Below are positions 7,345 to 14,852 of a stretch of DNA of 40,557 nucleotides, in pieces. Both the position numbers and the translations under genes were made by a program. The notes under the pieces are model-generated. The model searched no databases. It worked only from the letters and a program-made list of their open reading frames with translations, and had not been told where the DNA came from. The stretch is from positions 1 through 40,557 of the forward strand of contig JAJZPF010000025.1 of assembly GCA_021811315.1 (NCBI GenBank), given 5' to 3'. This DNA is from a bacterium. GTDB lineage: Bacteria; Elusimicrobiota; Elusimicrobia; Elusimicrobiales; UBA9959. Numbering within the stretch: the stretch's first letter is position 1; every line of letters begins with the position of its first letter.

Positions 7345-8211
7345 GTGAAGATCTTCCTGTCCGGCATTATCATCTGTTTCTCCCTGGGCTCCGCCCTGGC
7401 CGCCGAGGCGCTGCAGGCGGCCAAGCTGGTCCGCTTCACCAACGACGTGCTTTTCCGGCGCACGGGCGCGACGGACTGGGGAAAGGCGAGCCTTCAGATG
7501 GACCTCTACGAGCGGGATACCGTGTATACCATGGCCTGCTCGCGCGCGATAGTGCGGTTCCACACGGGCGAGACGCTGGCCCTGGCGCCCAATACCCTGG
7601 TCGTGCTCCGCCCGCCGGGCAAAAAAAGCGCGGAAGCGGAAATGCTGGCCGGGGAGCTGCACAGCAGGCATTCGCGCATCGTAACGCGCGGCGCCACTAT
7701 ACTGCCTAAGACCGCGGACGCCGAATTCAGCGCAAGGCTGAAAGAGGACCTTACTACCGTGGTAAGCGTTACGCGGGGCATAGCCGAGGTGGAGGCGCAA
7801 GGCAGGAAGGTGGAGGTCCGAAAAGGCTTTTTTACCGAGGTGAGGCCGGATATGGCGCCCTCGCTGCCCGCGGCGCTGACGGCGCCGCTGAAGGGAGTAA
7901 AGCCCGCTGCCGCCACTGTCCCGGTCCAGGCTCCGCCGCTAAGGGACGCCAAGCCGCCTGAGTTCTCGGAATACGACTTCCTGCCGCGCAATGCGCTGGA
8001 CTCGGTGGACTCGAGCCAGGGTTACCAGCTGCAGGTGGCGAAAGACCGGGATTTTGGCGCCGTGCTTCTCGACCGGACCTACGGCGCTTCGGAGAAACCG
8101 GAACTTAAGGAACTGCTCCCGCCCGGGGATTACTTTATGCGCGCGGCGAAGATCGACCTTTTCGGCTACAAAGGGAAGTTCAGTTCGCCGCGGCCGATAA
8201 AGATACGGTGA
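7345..8211 (+). CDS. Secreted FecR-domain protein
   Basis: A 288-residue exported protein. After a signal peptide (1-20), residues about 25-165 form a FecR domain, a beta-rich domain found in iron-siderophore sigma regulators but also, as here without any sigma factor nearby, in envelope proteins. A Pro/Ala-rich linker follows. The last 55 residues resemble a fibronectin-III-like unit (GYQLQVAKDRDF, LPPGDYFMRAAKIDLFGYKG). The start is GTG at 7345, supported by AAGAGG four bases upstream. The ATG two bases earlier is out of frame. It is transcribed alone between the two zf-TFIIB paralogs. There are no cysteines in the mature domain core. The ligand is unknown. Confidence 0.8.
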   Translation: MKIFLSGIIICFSLGSALAAEALQAAKLVRFTNDVLFRRTGATDWGKASLQMDLYERDTVYTMACSRAIVRFHTGETLALAPNTLVVLRPPGKKSAEAEMLAGELHSRHSRIVTRGATILPKTADAEFSARLKEDLTTVVSVTRGIAEVEAQGRKVEVRKGFFTEVRPDMAPSLPAALTAPLKGVKPAAATVPVQAPPLRDAKPPEFSEYDFLPRNALDSVDSSQGYQLQVAKDRDFGAVLLDRTYGASEKPELKELLPPGDYFMRAAKIDLFGYKGKFSSPRPIKIR

Positions 8212-8348
8212 AGCCGGGCGGGGCCGGATGCGGATCGTTAAGAAGCTATTTGAACACTCCGCGGGTTATTAAAAGTTAAAATATAAGCGGCCGGGCTTTG
8301 GCCATTGGCGCAAGCCCGAAATTTCAAGAGGAGATTGGCTCGAACTAT

Positions 8349-8951
8349 ATGATCAATTGTCCCAAATGTTCTTCCGAGGCGCTGGTTGAGACTCCCGCGC
8401 TGGGAAATATCCCGCTCGACGTCTGCCCGGGCTGCTCCGGGATCTGGTTCGACAAGGGCGAGCTCGAAGCCCTGCTCAAGCAATCGCCGGCCGGGGGGTC
8501 GGCGGACTTTAATCTTATTAATCCCAAGGCCGGCAGCCTCGCCTGCCCCCGCTGCAAAAACAAGATGTCGCGCGGCGGCCTGGTGAACCCGCTCCTCCTG
8601 GTGGATAAATGCGAAGCCTGCGGCGGCGTCTGGCTTGACGCTAACGAACTTGGGCTGGCGAAGAAACTGCTTGGAGTTTCCGGGGGTTCCTCCGAAGTTA
8701 AAGTGGAGAGGCCGGCCGCGGCGCCTGTCGAGCCGCCGGCGCGGGACCCTAAGATCGTCCTGATAAAGACCGCCGCCGGGGTCGGGGCTCTGCTCGGCCT
8801 GGCCGGCGTAAGTTTTGAAATGTACCTCTATTTCAGCCCGGCGGCTTCTGTGCCGCGCGCGCCGTCCGCGGGTATAGCCGTCGCCAGCGCCCTGCTTTTC
8901 GCGGGCGGGATCCTGGTCCTGAACTGGGGAAAAGAGGACCGCTGGAGCTAA
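8349..8951 (+). CDS. zf-TFIIB-type zinc-ribbon membrane protein (paralog 2)
   Basis: A 200-residue paralog of the protein at 6405-7091. Ribbon 1 uses C4, C7, C26 and C29; ribbon 2 uses C66, C69, C88 and C91. The second ribbon is nearly the same in both proteins, sharing RGGL-x-NPLLL and CGG-x-W-L-D-A. Two membrane helices follow (about 136-155 and 172-190). The C-terminal tail is shorter than in paralog 1. The ATG at 8349 is chosen by alignment with the paralog. The nearest Shine-Dalgarno (AAGAGGAG at 8326) is 15 bases away, further than usual, so an ATT start at 8334 cannot be excluded. A strong terminator follows at 8978. Confidence 0.85.
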   Translation: MINCPKCSSEALVETPALGNIPLDVCPGCSGIWFDKGELEALLKQSPAGGSADFNLINPKAGSLACPRCKNKMSRGGLVNPLLLVDKCEACGGVWLDANELGLAKKLLGVSGGSSEVKVERPAAAPVEPPARDPKIVLIKTAAGVGALLGLAGVSFEMYLYFSPAASVPRAPSAGIAVASALLFAGGILVLNWGKEDRWS

Positions 8952-8977
8952 AGGACCAGATATTAACGGGCCGCTTG

Positions 8978-9006
8978 AACCGCCGGGGAAACCCGGCGGT
9001 TTTTGC
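8978..9006 (+). terminator. Rho-independent terminator, CCGCCGGG family
   Basis: A GC stem CCGCCGGG / CCCGGCGG with loop GAAA and two flanking A-T pairs, followed by TTTTTG. It ends the second zf-TFIIB gene. Confidence 0.9.
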
Positions 9007-9060
9007 TTTGCGCGAATAATTAAAAAGCGGGAGATCTTTCTGTCTTACGCAGGAGTTCAG

Positions 9061-9627
9061 CTAGCTCAGGGAGAGCTCTTCGCTGAAGCGGAAGTCGAGC
9101 TTCAGCTCGGCGAAGTCCGGCATCTTCAGCTGGGAAAAAAGGTTGAAGGAAACCGCCTGGGTCGCGTAAACTTTCCTGGCGCGGTCCGTCCAGACGAGCC
9201 TGGCGGTGTAGAAACCGCTCGGGAACGGCGATCCGCTCCCGGACAGCCCGGACCAGGAAAGCACGGGAGGCGGGGGCTGCCGCCGGCCCTGGATAAAATC
9301 CACTTTTTTCCCGCTGCTGTCGAGTATCTGGACCTGCCAGGTCGCCACGTCTTTCAGGCCGGAGAAGTCCGCCGGCGACAGCTCGGCTCCTGTTTGATCG
9401 GGGCTTCTGAGCGCGAAAGTTATGCGGGGCGCCATAGGGTCCGCGCCGGGAGTCAATTTTTCTATGGTTTCCAGGACCAGCAGCCCGGGATCCACGGTTT
9501 CAATAACGGCCTGCTCCGACTGGGCATTCCCGGCAGAGGCGCCGGCCGGACCGGGAGCGTATTCCATGGCGGAAACGGCCGCGGCGAAGCCCGCCGCCGC
9601 CAGTACCGTTAAGATCAGTCTTTTCAT
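9061..9627 (-). CDS. Secreted protein with FlgD-type Ig-like domain
   Basis: A 188-residue exported protein with a signal peptide (1-20). The middle (about 60-165) looks like a FlgD/CHU_C-style immunoglobulin-like domain: a strand with WQVQILDSSGKKV, a proline-rich turn, LSWSGLSGSGSPFPSGFY, then ARLVWTDRARKVYAT. This arrangement is common in bacterial surface proteins and in hook-capping FlgD, but no flagellar or gliding gene is nearby. There are no cysteines. The last 25 residues are amphipathic and could be a sorting or binding tail. The gene is convergent with the zf-TFIIB gene and diverges from the receiver protein at 9764. The domain call is by eye; the function is unknown. Confidence 0.7.
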   Translation of the reverse strand: MKRLILTVLAAAGFAAAVSAMEYAPGPAGASAGNAQSEQAVIETVDPGLLVLETIEKLTPGADPMAPRITFALRSPDQTGAELSPADFSGLKDVATWQVQILDSSGKKVDFIQGRRQPPPPVLSWSGLSGSGSPFPSGFYTARLVWTDRARKVYATQAVSFNLFSQLKMPDFAELKLDFRFSEELSLS

Positions 9628-9737
9628 ATATATAGTTTAACAACTCCGCGGCCGGGCCGTAAGGGTCCCATGGTTAGGTTCCCCGTGGGTACAAAGGCCT
9701 ATTTCCCCAAAGAAGTGAAAAAGGGTCCGGTTTTTGT

Positions 9738-9754
9738 TATCATACGGTAGGAGG
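9738..9754 (+). promoter_or_regulatory. -10 box and ribosome binding site of the receiver gene
   Basis: TATCAT at 9738-9743 is the -10 candidate. AGGAGG at 9749-9754 lies nine bases before the ATG at 9764 and fixes that start over an upstream in-frame alternative at 9734. Confidence 0.5.
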
Positions 9755-9763
9755 GGTAATCCT

Positions 9764-10159
9764 ATGAGCGGAACCGGAGCGTCGGCCGTTCTTGTCGTGG
9801 ACGACGATAAGAAGGTTTGCGAGATAATCAGCGCGGTCCTGGCCAGCCAGGGCTATGAGACTGCCGTTGCCGGCAACGGCAAGGAAGCGCTGGACTACCT
9901 CAGGACCTCCTCCAGTCAGCCAGGGCTGATCCTGCTGGACCTGATGATGCCTGAAATGACGGGCTGGGAATTCCGGAGGATACAGCAGGCGGATCCGGCG
10001 CTCGCCGGCATACCCGTCGCTATCATCACGGGCCTGGCCGAAGAGGAGGGAAAGGTCGCTTCCATAGGGGCGGTGGACGTGCTCTACAAGCCTTCGCGCG
10101 TGGAAACGCTCACCACTCTTGCTTCCCGTTTCTGTAAAAAAGGACAGGATAAGATCTAG
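9764..10159 (+). CDS. Stand-alone response-regulator receiver protein
   Basis: A 131-residue single-domain receiver (CheY-like) protein, phosphorylated on aspartate by a partner histidine kinase in the cytoplasm. The acidic pocket is DDD at 13-15, the phosphoacceptor is D59 in LLDLMMPEMTGW, the switch Thr lies in IITG, and the conserved Lys sits in LYKPS. There is no output domain, so it acts by protein contact or as a phosphate relay. No kinase is encoded near it. AGGAGG fixes the start. It converges on the gluzincin gene, with which it shares a bidirectional terminator at 10193. Confidence 0.93.
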   Translation: MSGTGASAVLVVDDDKKVCEIISAVLASQGYETAVAGNGKEALDYLRTSSSQPGLILLDLMMPEMTGWEFRRIQQADPALAGIPVAIITGLAEEEGKVASIGAVDVLYKPSRVETLTTLASRFCKKGQDKI

Positions 10160-10192
10160 CTTCCGCTTTTCAACTGTATTTCAGCCGCAAAG

Positions 10193-10224
10193 AAAAACCG
10201 CCGGGGAGCCGGCGGTTTTCTTTT
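10193..10224. terminator. Bidirectional terminator between convergent genes
   Basis: A seven-base GC stem CCGCCGG / CCGGCGG with loop GGAG is flanked by AAAAA on the left and TTTTCTTTT on the right. It can therefore stop the receiver gene from the left and the metallopeptidase gene from the right. Confidence 0.85.
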
Positions 10225-10241
10225 GCTTCGGCCGGGTTCTC

Positions 10242-11234
10242 TTACTTGGCCGCGGGGGCGCGGAGGCTGTCCCAGGGGTAGACGGTATTGAGCATCTTGA
10301 AGGCCGGGCCGGGTATGGTCAGGTCTTCGCCGGGGCCGAACTCTTTGCCGGAGGGAGGCAGAAGCTCCGAGGGCTTGGCCGGCTTGTACCAGCAGAGCGG
10401 GCGGAATCCGGCCTGGAAACCGGCCGAGCGGGTGCAGGTCCCGACGGTGGGGTCGGTGCCGCTGAGCGGGGCCGAGACGGGCTGGGTGCAGAGCGAGCCG
10501 GCGAGGTAGGTGTCCATCCGGCACTGGGTCGGGGGATGCGTGGTCATCATCGAGGTCACCACGGCCGCGGAAGGGGTGTCGAAGCGGGGGGTAACGGTCT
10601 CGTTCCGCAGCATCTGGAACAGGTAGGCGACGGATTTACCGGCCATGGCCGCCCGGTAGCAGATAGCGCGGTCCTTCGGGTCGGAGTACATGGTCTCGCA
10701 GCCTTTCTGGGCTACTTCGTCGCCGGCCGACAGGCGGGTGAAATTATTGCTGGCCGTGTCGGAAAACACCTGCTTGAGGCATTTCATATTGGCGTAATAG
10801 TCGGACTGGCCCTCGTTGGAGGCCCAGCTCGAGACTTTGGGCGCGCCGCCGAGGTGGTGGCCCAGCTCATGGCAGGCTACCAGAGCCATTCCGTCCATGG
10901 TGATGGTCTCGTGGCGGGCCAGGCCGCCGTACATGTTGAGGATATATTTATTGCCGCTCTGCATCGCGGAGGCGTTCACGGTGGCGTCGGTCCAGAGCCG
11001 GCGGATCTCCAGCACTTTCCCGAGCGCGGCGACCTGGGGTTTGTAGATCTTCTCCACGGTATTCATGACCTGGTTGAACTGCTCTTCCTGGATGCCCTTG
11101 TCGTCGGCGGAGCCGACGGGGATCTTGAGGTCATTGGGGGGCAGGAAACCGGCGCAGTCCGAGGCCGAGGCGGGCATTAAAGCCGCGCCAAGGAGCAGAG
11201 CGGAGACAGCTGAGAGCAGTGCGGTTCTTTTCAT
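10242..11234 (-). CDS. Secreted M48-like zinc metallopeptidase
   Basis: A 330-residue exported protein, signal peptide 1-24. It carries a gluzincin zinc site: HELGH at 122-126 (H122 and H126 bind zinc, E123 is catalytic) and a downstream glutamate in NEGQSDYYA, where E141 would be the third ligand and D145 a supporting residue. This is the layout of M48-type peptidases, but there are no membrane helices, so it is a soluble periplasmic or secreted enzyme. About nine cysteines in the mature chain suggest several disulfides. The start at 11234 is preferred over 11270 because AAGGAAGG lies just upstream and it begins the signal peptide. It diverges from the M28 peptidase gene across a short palindrome at 11265. 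The substrate is unknown. Confidence 0.82.
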   Translation of the reverse strand: MKRTALLSAVSALLLGAALMPASASDCAGFLPPNDLKIPVGSADDKGIQEEQFNQVMNTVEKIYKPQVAALGKVLEIRRLWTDATVNASAMQSGNKYILNMYGGLARHETITMDGMALVACHELGHHLGGAPKVSSWASNEGQSDYYANMKCLKQVFSDTASNNFTRLSAGDEVAQKGCETMYSDPKDRAICYRAAMAGKSVAYLFQMLRNETVTPRFDTPSAAVVTSMMTTHPPTQCRMDTYLAGSLCTQPVSAPLSGTDPTVGTCTRSAGFQAGFRPLCWYKPAKPSELLPPSGKEFGPGEDLTIPGPAFKMLNTVYPWDSLRAPAAK

Positions 11235-11264
11235 TGTTCCTTCCTTAGGTCTTCTTTTGGGATA

Positions 11265-11276
11265 TGACAAATGTCA
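11265..11276. promoter_or_regulatory. Palindrome between divergent peptidase genes
   Basis: TGACA-AA-TGTCA is a perfect five-base inverted repeat with a two-base spacer, between the divergently transcribed metallopeptidase genes. It is a candidate shared operator. TATTAT at 11287 could be the -10 of the rightward gene. Confidence 0.35.
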
Positions 11277-11356
11277 ATATTTAAGGTATTATAGCCTTAG
11301 ACAGGCCGCTTTGCAACAAAAAAATGACAGGGGGCGGCGGCTATCCAGGGAGAATT

Positions 11357-12634
11357 ATGCGTAATCCGAACTTGTTCATGGTTTCCGCGGTTTTAGCCTG
11401 CTGCGCCGGGCTGGCCAGCGCCGGTTATACGCCCGATTTCGACAGGGGAGTGGACGTGGGCCTGGCTATACAGGCGGCTATAGAGTCGGCGGCCTCGGCC
11501 GGCGGGCTTGTGCCCGAGGTTCCCGGGCTGGCGCCTGAGCGCCCGGTCTGGGTCAGCATGGAGAAAAGCGACGTGGGCGCCCTGGACGGGGCCCTCTTCA
11601 AGAGCGCGCCTATAGCCCAGAACAAAAGGCTGGCTGTATACGAATTCAAACCCGCCGACCTCGGCCAGCTGTCCGACGGCATGTACCGCTCCTTCCGCAG
11701 GGCGCCGGGCTACTTCGCCCATGATACCCTGGAAGCCGCGCTGCAGGACCTGGAAGCGCCGCCCGCCGTTCCCGCGCGCGCCTATACCATAGACCAGGGG
11801 CCCCGCCTGAAAGGGATGCTTCCGCTGGTGAAAGAGGAAACCATAGTTTCCGCGATCTCTTCGCTTTCCGCCTACAGGAACAGGTATTACCGCAGCGCCA
11901 CAGGGGTGGATTCATCCAAGTGGCTGCAGCAGGCCTGGGGCAAATTCGCCGAGGGCCGGCCGGACATCTCGGTGGCCGCTTTCAAGCACGCGGCCTTCCC
12001 GCAGGAATCGGTGATCCTGACCATGCGCGGGACCGCCGAGCCGGGGAAAGTGATAGTGATCGGCGGCCACCTGGATTCTATTTCCGGCGGCGGAGATAAC
12101 CCTGCCCCCGGCGCCGACGACAACGCTTCCGGCGTTGCCGTCACCAACGAGGTTATAAGGACTTTGGTGGAGTCCGGCTACAGGCCCTCCAAAACGATAA
12201 AATTCATAGCTTTCGCGGCGGAAGAGGTCGGGCTGCGGGGGTCCGGCGAAGTGGCCGCGGCTTTCAAAAAGGAGGGCGTGGCCGTGGAGGGCATGCTCAA
12301 CCTCGACATGACCAATTATAAAGGCTCGGCGCTGGATATCTACTTCGTCGCCGACAATACGAACGCGGACCAGAACGCTTTTTTGGGCAAGCTGGTGGAC
12401 ACCTACACCGCTTATACCTGGAGCTCGATTAAGTGCGGCTACGGCTGCTCCGACCACGCCTCCTGGACAAAGAACGGCTACCCGGCCTCCCTGCCTTTCG
12501 AGTCGACTTTCGAGCAGTACGATCCTTTCATCCACAAACCCACCGATACGCTGTCGCAGAGCGGCGGCAATGCCGCGCACGCGGCGAAGTTCGCCCGGCT
12601 GGCCGTGGCTTACGCCGTGGAGCTGGCCAAGTAA
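11357..12634 (+). CDS. Secreted M28 zinc aminopeptidase
   Basis: A 425-residue exported aminopeptidase of family M28, close in layout to the Vibrio leucyl aminopeptidase, which removes N-terminal residues using two zinc ions. After a signal peptide (1-21) and a pro-region of about 180 residues, the catalytic domain shows all five ligand motifs in order: GGHLDS (H238), GADDNASG (Asp near 254), AAEEVGLRGS (catalytic Glu and ligand Glu), MLNLDM (Asp) and FIHKPTDT (His). A CGYGCSDH motif adds a likely disulfide, as in the Vibrio enzyme. The start at 11357 follows AGGGAGA and begins the signal peptide. Next to the divergent gluzincin, it suggests a role in extracellular protein breakdown. A terminator follows at 12662. 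Confidence 0.92.
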   Translation: MRNPNLFMVSAVLACCAGLASAGYTPDFDRGVDVGLAIQAAIESAASAGGLVPEVPGLAPERPVWVSMEKSDVGALDGALFKSAPIAQNKRLAVYEFKPADLGQLSDGMYRSFRRAPGYFAHDTLEAALQDLEAPPAVPARAYTIDQGPRLKGMLPLVKEETIVSAISSLSAYRNRYYRSATGVDSSKWLQQAWGKFAEGRPDISVAAFKHAAFPQESVILTMRGTAEPGKVIVIGGHLDSISGGGDNPAPGADDNASGVAVTNEVIRTLVESGYRPSKTIKFIAFAAEEVGLRGSGEVAAAFKKEGVAVEGMLNLDMTNYKGSALDIYFVADNTNADQNAFLGKLVDTYTAYTWSSIKCGYGCSDHASWTKNGYPASLPFESTFEQYDPFIHKPTDTLSQSGGNAAHAAKFARLAVAYAVELAK

Positions 12635-12661
12635 GCCGCCCGGACGGTTTCCAGGACCGAG

Positions 12662-12690
12662 CCGCCGGGGAAACCCGGCGGTTTTCTTTT
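12662..12690 (+). terminator. Rho-independent terminator, CCGCCGGG family
   Basis: A GC stem CCGCCGGG / CCCGGCGG with loop GAAA followed by TTTTCTTTT, ending the M28 peptidase transcript. The 20-base core is identical to that at 8980. Confidence 0.9.
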
Positions 12691-12777
12691 AGGAGGGAAG
12701 GTCTTTATGCCGCGGGGCGAAACTTTTCGGCCTTCCGCGCATCTAATTTACGAAGGCGAAAGTCCTGGAGGTTCCGA

Positions 12778-12945
12778 ATGTATGTTTTGAAAGTCATTTC
12801 AGGCGCGGCCGCGGGCGGGATGCTCGGTTATCTTTGGCACAGGCTGGTCGGCTGCTCCTCCGGGGCTTGCCCTATAGTTAAAAGCCCTTATATGAGCGCT
12901 ATCTGGGGCGCCCTGATGGGTTTGTTATTTACGATCAACAGGTAA
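12778..12945 (+). CDS. DUF6132-like small membrane protein
   Basis: A 55-residue membrane protein too short for default gene callers. Two hydrophobic segments (about 5-22 and 38-53) surround the conserved core: a glycine-rich first helix, GYLWHRLVGC, then SSGACPI and a SPYMSAIWGALMG helix. This matches my memory of DUF6132 proteins (GYxYYxxVGCxxGTCPITxNPY). The cysteines at about 26 and 31 could be a redox or metal pair. The gene lies 11 bases upstream of thioredoxin and shares its transcript, which supports a redox role. The start ATG at 12778 follows GGAGG by about six bases. Confidence 0.75.
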   Translation: MYVLKVISGAAAGGMLGYLWHRLVGCSSGACPIVKSPYMSAIWGALMGLLFTINR

Positions 12946-12956
12946 AGGGAGGAAAC

Positions 12957-13310
12957 ATGCAGAATCTTACGACCGAGGCTTTTAAAACGAAGGTTTTCGA
13001 CTACGAACGGAACAGCGAATGGAAATTCGCGGGGGACAAGCCGTGCATAGTGGACTTTTACGCGGATTGGTGCGGCCCCTGCAAAATGCTTGCCCCGGTG
13101 CTGGCCGAACTGTCGGAGAAGTACGCCGGCAAGCTGGATATCTACAAGATCAATACCGAGGAGGAGCAGGGGCTTTCCGCCGCTTTCGGCATACAGAGCA
13201 TCCCTACCATGCTTTTGATCCCGGTGTCCGGCAAGCCGCAGGCGGTGAAAGGCGCCCTGCCAAGGGAGCTGCTTGAAAAAGCTATCGCGGAAGTCCTGGG
13301 CGTAAAATAG
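12957..13310 (+). CDS. Thioredoxin
   Basis: A 117-residue cytoplasmic thioredoxin that reduces protein disulfides. The canonical active site WCGPC has C39 and C42, the cis-proline loop is SIPT (P83), and the fold is full length, with a slightly long N-terminal helix before the first core strand. No signal peptide or membrane anchor is present. GGGAGG directly precedes the ATG. It follows the DUF6132 gene by 11 bases, so the two form an operon. The DUF302 gene 60 bases downstream has its own -10 box. In other bacteria this kind of thioredoxin is found beside sulfur- or redox-handling small proteins. Which reductase recharges it is not visible here. Confidence 0.95.
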   Translation: MQNLTTEAFKTKVFDYERNSEWKFAGDKPCIVDFYADWCGPCKMLAPVLAELSEKYAGKLDIYKINTEEEQGLSAAFGIQSIPTMLLIPVSGKPQAVKGALPRELLEKAIAEVLGVK

Positions 13311-13341
13311 CCGGGGAGAAATAAGCCGCTCCTTTTTGGAG

Positions 13342-13369
13342 TATAATTCTAGAGAAGAACTCTGGGGGG
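13342..13369 (+). promoter_or_regulatory. -10 box and ribosome binding site of the DUF302 gene
   Basis: A perfect TATAAT lies at 13342-13347, and a GGGGGG run at 13364-13369 stands three bases before the ATG at 13373. No good -35 is visible. Confidence 0.45.
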
Positions 13370-13372
13370 CTT

Positions 13373-13762
13373 ATGATAAATTACGGATTCACTAAAGAAC
13401 TGGGGCTGCCTTTCGCGGCGGCCGTGGAGGCGGTGACGGGCGCTTTAAAAGCGGAAGGGTTCGGCATCCTGTCGACTATCGACGTGCGGGAGAAGTTCAG
13501 GGAAAAGCTCGGGATCGAATTCCCCAATTACGTCATCCTGGGCGCCTGCAATCCGCCCAGCGCGCATAAAGCCATCCTCGCCGAAGAGAATATCGGCCTC
13601 CTGCTGCCCTGCAATGTGATCGTCTACGAAAAGAGCGGAAAGACGGCGGTCGGGATCATAAAACCTACCGTGGCCATGGGGATGGTAGATAACCAGGCGC
13701 TCAGGCCGCTGGCGCTCGAGGTGGAAGCGCGCCTTAAAAGGGTTTTCGATTCTCTGTCGTGA
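13373..13762 (+). CDS. DUF302 family protein
   Basis: A 129-residue soluble protein of the DUF302 family, a small alpha/beta fold of unknown function often encoded near sulfur, thioredoxin or thiol-handling genes. Typical features are the N-terminal strand-helix, a FGILSTIDV strand, FPNYVILGACNPPSAHKAI near residues 49-67, LLLPCNVIVYE, and a C-terminal helix. Cysteines C59 and C81 are both in conserved family positions. The neighbourhood (DUF6132 and thioredoxin directly upstream) fits a redox role. The start ATG follows a G-rich ribosome binding site and a perfect TATAAT. No signal peptide. Confidence 0.88.
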   Translation: MINYGFTKELGLPFAAAVEAVTGALKAEGFGILSTIDVREKFREKLGIEFPNYVILGACNPPSAHKAILAEENIGLLLPCNVIVYEKSGKTAVGIIKPTVAMGMVDNQALRPLALEVEARLKRVFDSLS

Positions 13763-13891
13763 AGAGAAACGGCGGCGCCGCCTTTCGCCGCCGAAATAGG
13801 GTAGAATAGCCCTAAGTTCCGGGGGATAGAATATAAAAAACAAAACAGCCGTCCGGCCTTTAAGGGCGGCGGGCCTGCGAGCGCGGCTATA

Positions 13892-14716
13892 ATGGAAAAA
13901 TACAGCGCCGGCTCATCTTTACTCGCCTACGCCCGCTTCGGCCCGGAAGACGGGCTCCCGCTCGTTTTCCTCCACGGGGCGACGGTAGACCATGTTTCGA
14001 TGAAGAACAGTTTCGAGCAGTATTTCCGCGGGGCGGGCCGCGGATACGCGAGGTACTACATAGACCTGCCGGGCCACGGCGAATCGGATTGCCCGCTGCT
14101 CCGGGCCGGCATAGCGGAGGTCCTGAACGACCTGGGGTCTTTTCTGCGGTATAAGTTCGCGCGGCCGCCCTGCCTGGTCGGCTATTCTATGGGGGGTTTT
14201 TTGGCCCTCAAACTGGCGGAGGCCACTCCTTTCCCCGCCCTGTTCCTGATAGCGCCGCCCGTATACACCGATAAAAGCAGAATAAAGAAGCCGCTGAAAA
14301 TAGAAGGGGCGGTCGACGAACTGAGCAGGGACGAAAGGAAGAGCGCCGACTCCAGGTACCTGCTCCTGGCCGCTAAAAAAAGCCCCGAGACGCTGAAGCG
14401 GTACAGGGCCAACCTTACGCCCGGATTCTTTCCGGCTAGATGGATCTACCAGGCCCGGCTTATCAGGAACGCGATCGCCGCGGACCTTACCATTAATCCG
14501 CGCAAGATAGCTTCCGCCACGGCTTTCCTCGTTGGCCAGCAGGACCTGCTGGTCGGGTACCGCGACCAATTCGAGCTTTCTTCGAAGCTGAAGTTCTCCG
14601 AATACCATTCTTTCTACGACTGCGGCCATTTCCTTCCTGTGGAGTGTTCGCAGTTCGGGAGCATCTTCCTGAACTGGCTGGAGACCGCGGCCGCGAAATG
14701 CGGGGCGCGGGGCTGA
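13892..14716 (+). CDS. Alpha/beta-hydrolase fold protein
   Basis: A 274-residue cytoplasmic alpha/beta hydrolase. The oxyanion-loop motif is LHGAT (27-31), the second loop DLPGHGES follows, the nucleophile elbow is GYSMGG with S99, the acid is probably D218 in GQQDLLVG, and the base is H246 in DCGHFLPVE. The cap region (about 125-195) is Lys/Arg-rich. This places it with lactonase/esterase-type hydrolases; the substrate cannot be read. The ATG at 13892 is embedded in a TATAAT, so if that were the promoter the start would lie before the message. An upstream box (TAGAAT, about 13802 or 13828) is more likely. No Shine-Dalgarno is visible. Confidence 0.85.
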   Translation: MEKYSAGSSLLAYARFGPEDGLPLVFLHGATVDHVSMKNSFEQYFRGAGRGYARYYIDLPGHGESDCPLLRAGIAEVLNDLGSFLRYKFARPPCLVGYSMGGFLALKLAEATPFPALFLIAPPVYTDKSRIKKPLKIEGAVDELSRDERKSADSRYLLLAAKKSPETLKRYRANLTPGFFPARWIYQARLIRNAIAADLTINPRKIASATAFLVGQQDLLVGYRDQFELSSKLKFSEYHSFYDCGHFLPVECSQFGSIFLNWLETAAAKCGARG

Positions 14717-14788
14717 AAGTTGAAAAGCGGCGGAAGCCTTCGTTCCGGTCCCGCGAACCACATAATTAAAAGACGGAGGAAGACCCGG

Positions 14789-14818
14789 TTGGCGGCCGCC
14801 GGCGGCGTCTGCTATACT
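14789..14818 (+). promoter_or_regulatory. Promoter of the GYF_2-DUF2752 unit
   Basis: TTGGCG at 14789-14794, an 18-base spacer, and an extended -10 TGC-TATACT at 14813-14818. The same extended box, CTCTGCTATACTTAAAA, recurs before the gene at 32042. Confidence 0.55.
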
Positions 14819-14852
14819 TAAAAGAAGTTCCGCTTCGAGCCCGGAGAAATAA

